Positions 61,616 to 64,000 of a stretch of DNA of 64,000 nt are shown here, piece by piece. Made by a program: the position numbers and the translations under genes. Source of the stretch: Acidipila rosea (GTDB taxonomy: Bacteria; Acidobacteriota; Terriglobia; Terriglobales; Acidobacteriaceae); the NCBI RefSeq assembly GCF_004339725.1, contig NZ_SMGK01000002.1, positions 186,001 to 250,000 of the forward strand. The letters run 5' to 3'. The notes below the pieces were generated by a model, which ran no database searches, was not told where the DNA came from, and was given only the letters and a program-made list of their open reading frames with translations. The stretch's first letter is position 1; each line of letters opens with the position of its first letter.

Positions 61616-61658
61616 CTGGGTTGCTACTGCCTATCACTTGAAAGCGGTTATATCAACG

Positions 61659-62747
61659 ATGAAGAGATTTCAATATGTGGCGCTCCTCACAGCAGCGTTC
61701 GGAGTGTTCTCGCTTCAGCTCCAGGAGAAACCTGTTTACGCAGCTTCCGCCCTGCAGACTGAACATGCACCTGGCAGCCAGCCGACCGATAAGCTCGGCG
61801 CCGAGGCTTACGCAAACCATTGCGCTATCTGCCATGGAGATCAGCGCCAGGGAAATCTGCCTGCATTTCCTCCGCTGATCGGCATCAAGCGGCAGATGAC
61901 CGACGAGCAGATCACCACCCTGGTCCACACCGGACGGGGTCGCATGCCTGGCTTCCCCACTCTGCCTGATCCGGAGCTGACGGCAATCCTGCACTTCCTG
62001 GGCACTACCCCCGGAGTTGCATCTGCCGCGCAGGCGGCCGGCGGCAGCGCCGCAAAATCGCAGACGTCAGGCCTGGCTCAGGCCGGCGGCGCTCTCTTCC
62101 GGCAGAACTGCGCCTTCTGCCACGGTCGCGACGCGATGGGCGGCGAGACGGGGCCCGACTTGACCCGCTCCAAACTGGTCCACGCCGACGTCAATGGTGA
62201 CAAAATCTCTGAAGTAGTACGTGAGGGAAGGCCGCAGAAAGGCATGCCAGCCTTCAACTTATCAAGCTCCGAGCTGCAGAGCATCGTAGCCTTCATTCAC
62301 GGGCAGGTGGCAAGCGCCAATAGCATGCAGGGGAAGCGTCGCGGCGTCGATGTTGCCGACCTGCAGACCGGGAACGTAGAAGCCGGCAAGGCATATTTCA
62401 ATGGGCCCGGTGGATGCGCCAAATGCCACTCAGCCACCGGCGATCTCGCCGGCATCGCCAGCCGCTATCAGGGGCTGCAGTTGGAAGAACGGATGCTCGA
62501 TCCCCGGGATGTGAAAAGCGGAGTCATCGTCACACTGCCCTCTGGAAAGCAGCTCAAGGGAATAGTGGCGTACCACGATGAGTTCACGCTGGGCATGCGC
62601 GACGGAGACGGCGTCTATCACTCATGGCCGGTTAACAGGATAAAGTACACGATCGATTCGCCTGTGGATGCGCACGTCAAACAGTTCAGTCAATACACCG
62701 ACGCAGACATTCACAATCTAATGGCCTATCTGCAGACATTGCGCTGA
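61659..62747 (+). CDS. Exported tri-heme cytochrome c
   Basis: A 362-residue protein with a signal peptide (ends near VYAAS) and three heme c motifs: CAICH (55-59), CAFCH (151-155) and CAKCH (253-257). Met ligands are likely in GRMPGFP and GMPAFN. The third domain ends in an unusual beta-rich segment (SGVIVTLPSGKQLKGIVAYHDEFTLGMRDGDG), which resembles a small Sm- or SH3-like barrel. The ATG at 61659 is preferred because it starts the signal; a TTG seven codons earlier is in frame. It lies between the multicopper oxidase and a PQQ dehydrogenase, so it may carry electrons from the latter. Confidence 0.9.
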   Translation: MKRFQYVALLTAAFGVFSLQLQEKPVYAASALQTEHAPGSQPTDKLGAEAYANHCAICHGDQRQGNLPAFPPLIGIKRQMTDEQITTLVHTGRGRMPGFPTLPDPELTAILHFLGTTPGVASAAQAAGGSAAKSQTSGLAQAGGALFRQNCAFCHGRDAMGGETGPDLTRSKLVHADVNGDKISEVVREGRPQKGMPAFNLSSSELQSIVAFIHGQVASANSMQGKRRGVDVADLQTGNVEAGKAYFNGPGGCAKCHSATGDLAGIASRYQGLQLEERMLDPRDVKSGVIVTLPSGKQLKGIVAYHDEFTLGMRDGDGVYHSWPVNRIKYTIDSPVDAHVKQFSQYTDADIHNLMAYLQTLR

Positions 62748-62809
62748 GGCGCCGTTTTGTTGTGCAGCCAGCGTACTGAGAAGTCAGGTAAATAGAGGTT
62801 TTTGCAGAT

Positions 62810-64000
62810 ATGAAGCTTTTGAAAGAAGCACTGGTTCTTGCCGCAGGCGCACTCCTGACATTGGGTGCGTCGCCCCACTCGCTGAGAGCGCAAAATCTCG
62901 ATTCCGCGGATCTGATAAAGCCGCCCGCCGACAGCTGGCCGCTTTATCACGGCGACTACTCGGGCAAGCGCCACAGTCCCCTCACGCAGATCACCCCACG
63001 GAACGTGAGCAACCTGTCCCTGGCGTGGGCGTTCCAGACCGATCAGACAGCGTCCATCAAGGCCTCACCGCTGCTGGTGGATGGCGTCCTTTACTTCACC
63101 GTGCCCGACAATATCTGGGCTGTCGATGCACGTTCCGGACACATGCTCTGGCACTTCCATCACCCAACGACGCAGGGCGACCATATCGGTCAGCGCGGCG
63201 TTGCAATGTATAAGGGCTGGCTCTACTTCACCTCGCCGGATGGGCATCTGATCTCGCTGAATGCCAAGGACGGCTCGGTGCGGTGGAACAAGATCATTGC
63301 GGATGTGAACAAGGGCTACTGGACGACAATGGCGCCGCTCGTGGTCGCCAACCATGTCATCATCGGAGTATCCGGCGACTTTGATAACCTGACTGGCTAT
63401 CTGCGGGCGCTCGATCCCGACACAGGGGAAACGCAATGGCAGTGGAACAGCACCCCGCCTGCAGGCACACCCAACACGACCACCGGCGGCATGACATGGA
63501 TGACCGGAACCTATGACCCCAAGCTCAACCTTGTCTACTGGGGTACCGGAAATCCGACGCCAGTTCTGAATGGCTCTACGCGGCCCGGCGACAACCTTTA
63601 CACCTGCAGCATTGTTGCCATCAACCCGGACAACGGCAAGCTCGCCTGGGGCTTCTCTGTTTCCCCGCACGATACCCACGACTGGGACGCGGTGGAGACG
63701 CCCATGCTGGTGGACGGCACCTTCCACGGCCAACCCCGGAAGATGCTGATGCAGGCCTCCCGGAACGGCTACTTCTTCGTTCTTGATCGCACGAATGGCA
63801 AGAGCCTGCTGACGGTTCCCTATGGGCCTACAAACTGGACCAAAGGCATCGATAAAGACGGCCACCCTATCCCCAATCCGGACAAGGAGCCCGCGCCCGA
63901 TGGCCGCCTGATCGCGCCCGATGAAGGCGGTCTCACGAACTATCGCGCACCCAGCTTCGATCCAAAGAACGGCCTTTTTATCGTCGATGCCCACCCCAGC
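62810..64000 (+). CDS. PQQ-dependent dehydrogenase (quinoprotein), N-terminal part
   Basis: The frame is open from the ATG at 62810 to the window end, so only 397 residues of an expected 550-600 are seen. A signal peptide (ends SLRAQN) leads into an eight-bladed propeller with repeats ending in W motifs (GHMLWHFHH, GSVRWNKII, TGETQWQWN, GKLAWGFS). PQQ-site landmarks include WGTGNPTP and SPHDTHDWDAVE (Asp 288, 291, 293), as in alcohol-type quinoproteins. It oxidises an alcohol, sugar or aldehyde in the periplasm and would pass electrons to the tri-heme cytochrome 62 bp upstream. A heme c domain at its unseen C-terminus cannot be excluded. Confidence 0.92.
   Translation, partial: MKLLKEALVLAAGALLTLGASPHSLRAQNLDSADLIKPPADSWPLYHGDYSGKRHSPLTQITPRNVSNLSLAWAFQTDQTASIKASPLLVDGVLYFTVPDNIWAVDARSGHMLWHFHHPTTQGDHIGQRGVAMYKGWLYFTSPDGHLISLNAKDGSVRWNKIIADVNKGYWTTMAPLVVANHVIIGVSGDFDNLTGYLRALDPDTGETQWQWNSTPPAGTPNTTTGGMTWMTGTYDPKLNLVYWGTGNPTPVLNGSTRPGDNLYTCSIVAINPDNGKLAWGFSVSPHDTHDWDAVETPMLVDGTFHGQPRKMLMQASRNGYFFVLDRTNGKSLLTVPYGPTNWTKGIDKDGHPIPNPDKEPAPDGRLIAPDEGGLTNYRAPSFDPKNGLFIVDAHPS

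Noticed and set aside
63065..63994. 309-codon minus-strand frame
   Set aside because: Antisense to the PQQ dehydrogenase, whose propeller repeats are clear.
1..64000. tRNA, rRNA, CRISPR, insertion sequences or prophage
   Set aside because: Intergenic stretches were scanned for cloverleaf, spacer-repeat and transposase signs, and none was seen by eye.

Overview
The window reads as chromosomal DNA of a soil bacterium of the phylum Acidobacteriota, probably the Acidobacteriaceae (Terriglobus, Granulicella or Edaphobacter type). That assignment is inferred from gene content and moderately GC-rich coding style, not from a marker gene. Genes are dense, several starts are TTG or GTG behind good Shine-Dalgarno sequences, and many secreted enzymes carry signal peptides. 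No tRNA, rRNA, CRISPR array, transposase or phage gene was seen.

Layout. 1-5.5 kb holds the end of sucA (2-oxoglutarate dehydrogenase E1), a convergent degenerate E1-alpha-like gene, argJ, a lone ABC ATPase, a 1-Cys peroxiredoxin, a tiny winged-helix protein and an aquaporin. 5.5-9.9 kb is a minus-strand operon for a Tat-exported molybdenum aldehyde/xanthine dehydrogenase (FeS, Moco and FAD subunits) ending in a 74-residue Cys-rich protein. 10.1-19.1 kb is a pectin/rhamnogalacturonan block: kduI, kduD and a cupin face a GH105-GH106 pair, and a GH31 glycosidase runs divergently. 19.1-21.3 kb has a coiled-coil protein and an aldo/keto reductase, with two intergenic stretches carrying repeated operator-like motifs. 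21.3-27.3 kb is a complete RND efflux operon.

27.6-34.0 kb is the most unusual segment: a tightly packed six-gene operon of polyprenyl diphosphate synthase, FtsX/MacB-type permease, ABC ATPase, a heme-copper-oxidase subunit-I-like protein lacking some expected ligands, a small membrane protein, and a fusion of a multi-span MFS-like membrane domain to two c-type cytochrome domains. I infer a membrane redox module of unknown role. A metallo-beta-lactamase-fold hydrolase, a small membrane protein, the helicase hrpB, a two-domain GH18 chitinase and a GH43 arabinanase follow.

41.2-48.0 kb is a minus-strand operon of two exported amidases and three exported alpha/beta hydrolases. Divergent from it is a tripartite efflux operon like E. 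coli ytcA-mdtNOP, with the outer-membrane gene first (48.3-53.4 kb). Then come a flavin-dependent oxidoreductase, a beta-helix secreted protein and a HugZ-like protein. 57.1-64.0 kb is a plus-strand run of ThuA-domain protein, Gfo/Idh/MocA oxidoreductase, sugar isomerase, multicopper oxidase, tri-heme cytochrome c and a PQQ-dependent dehydrogenase cut by the window end. It looks like sugar or alcohol oxidation coupled to periplasmic electron transfer.
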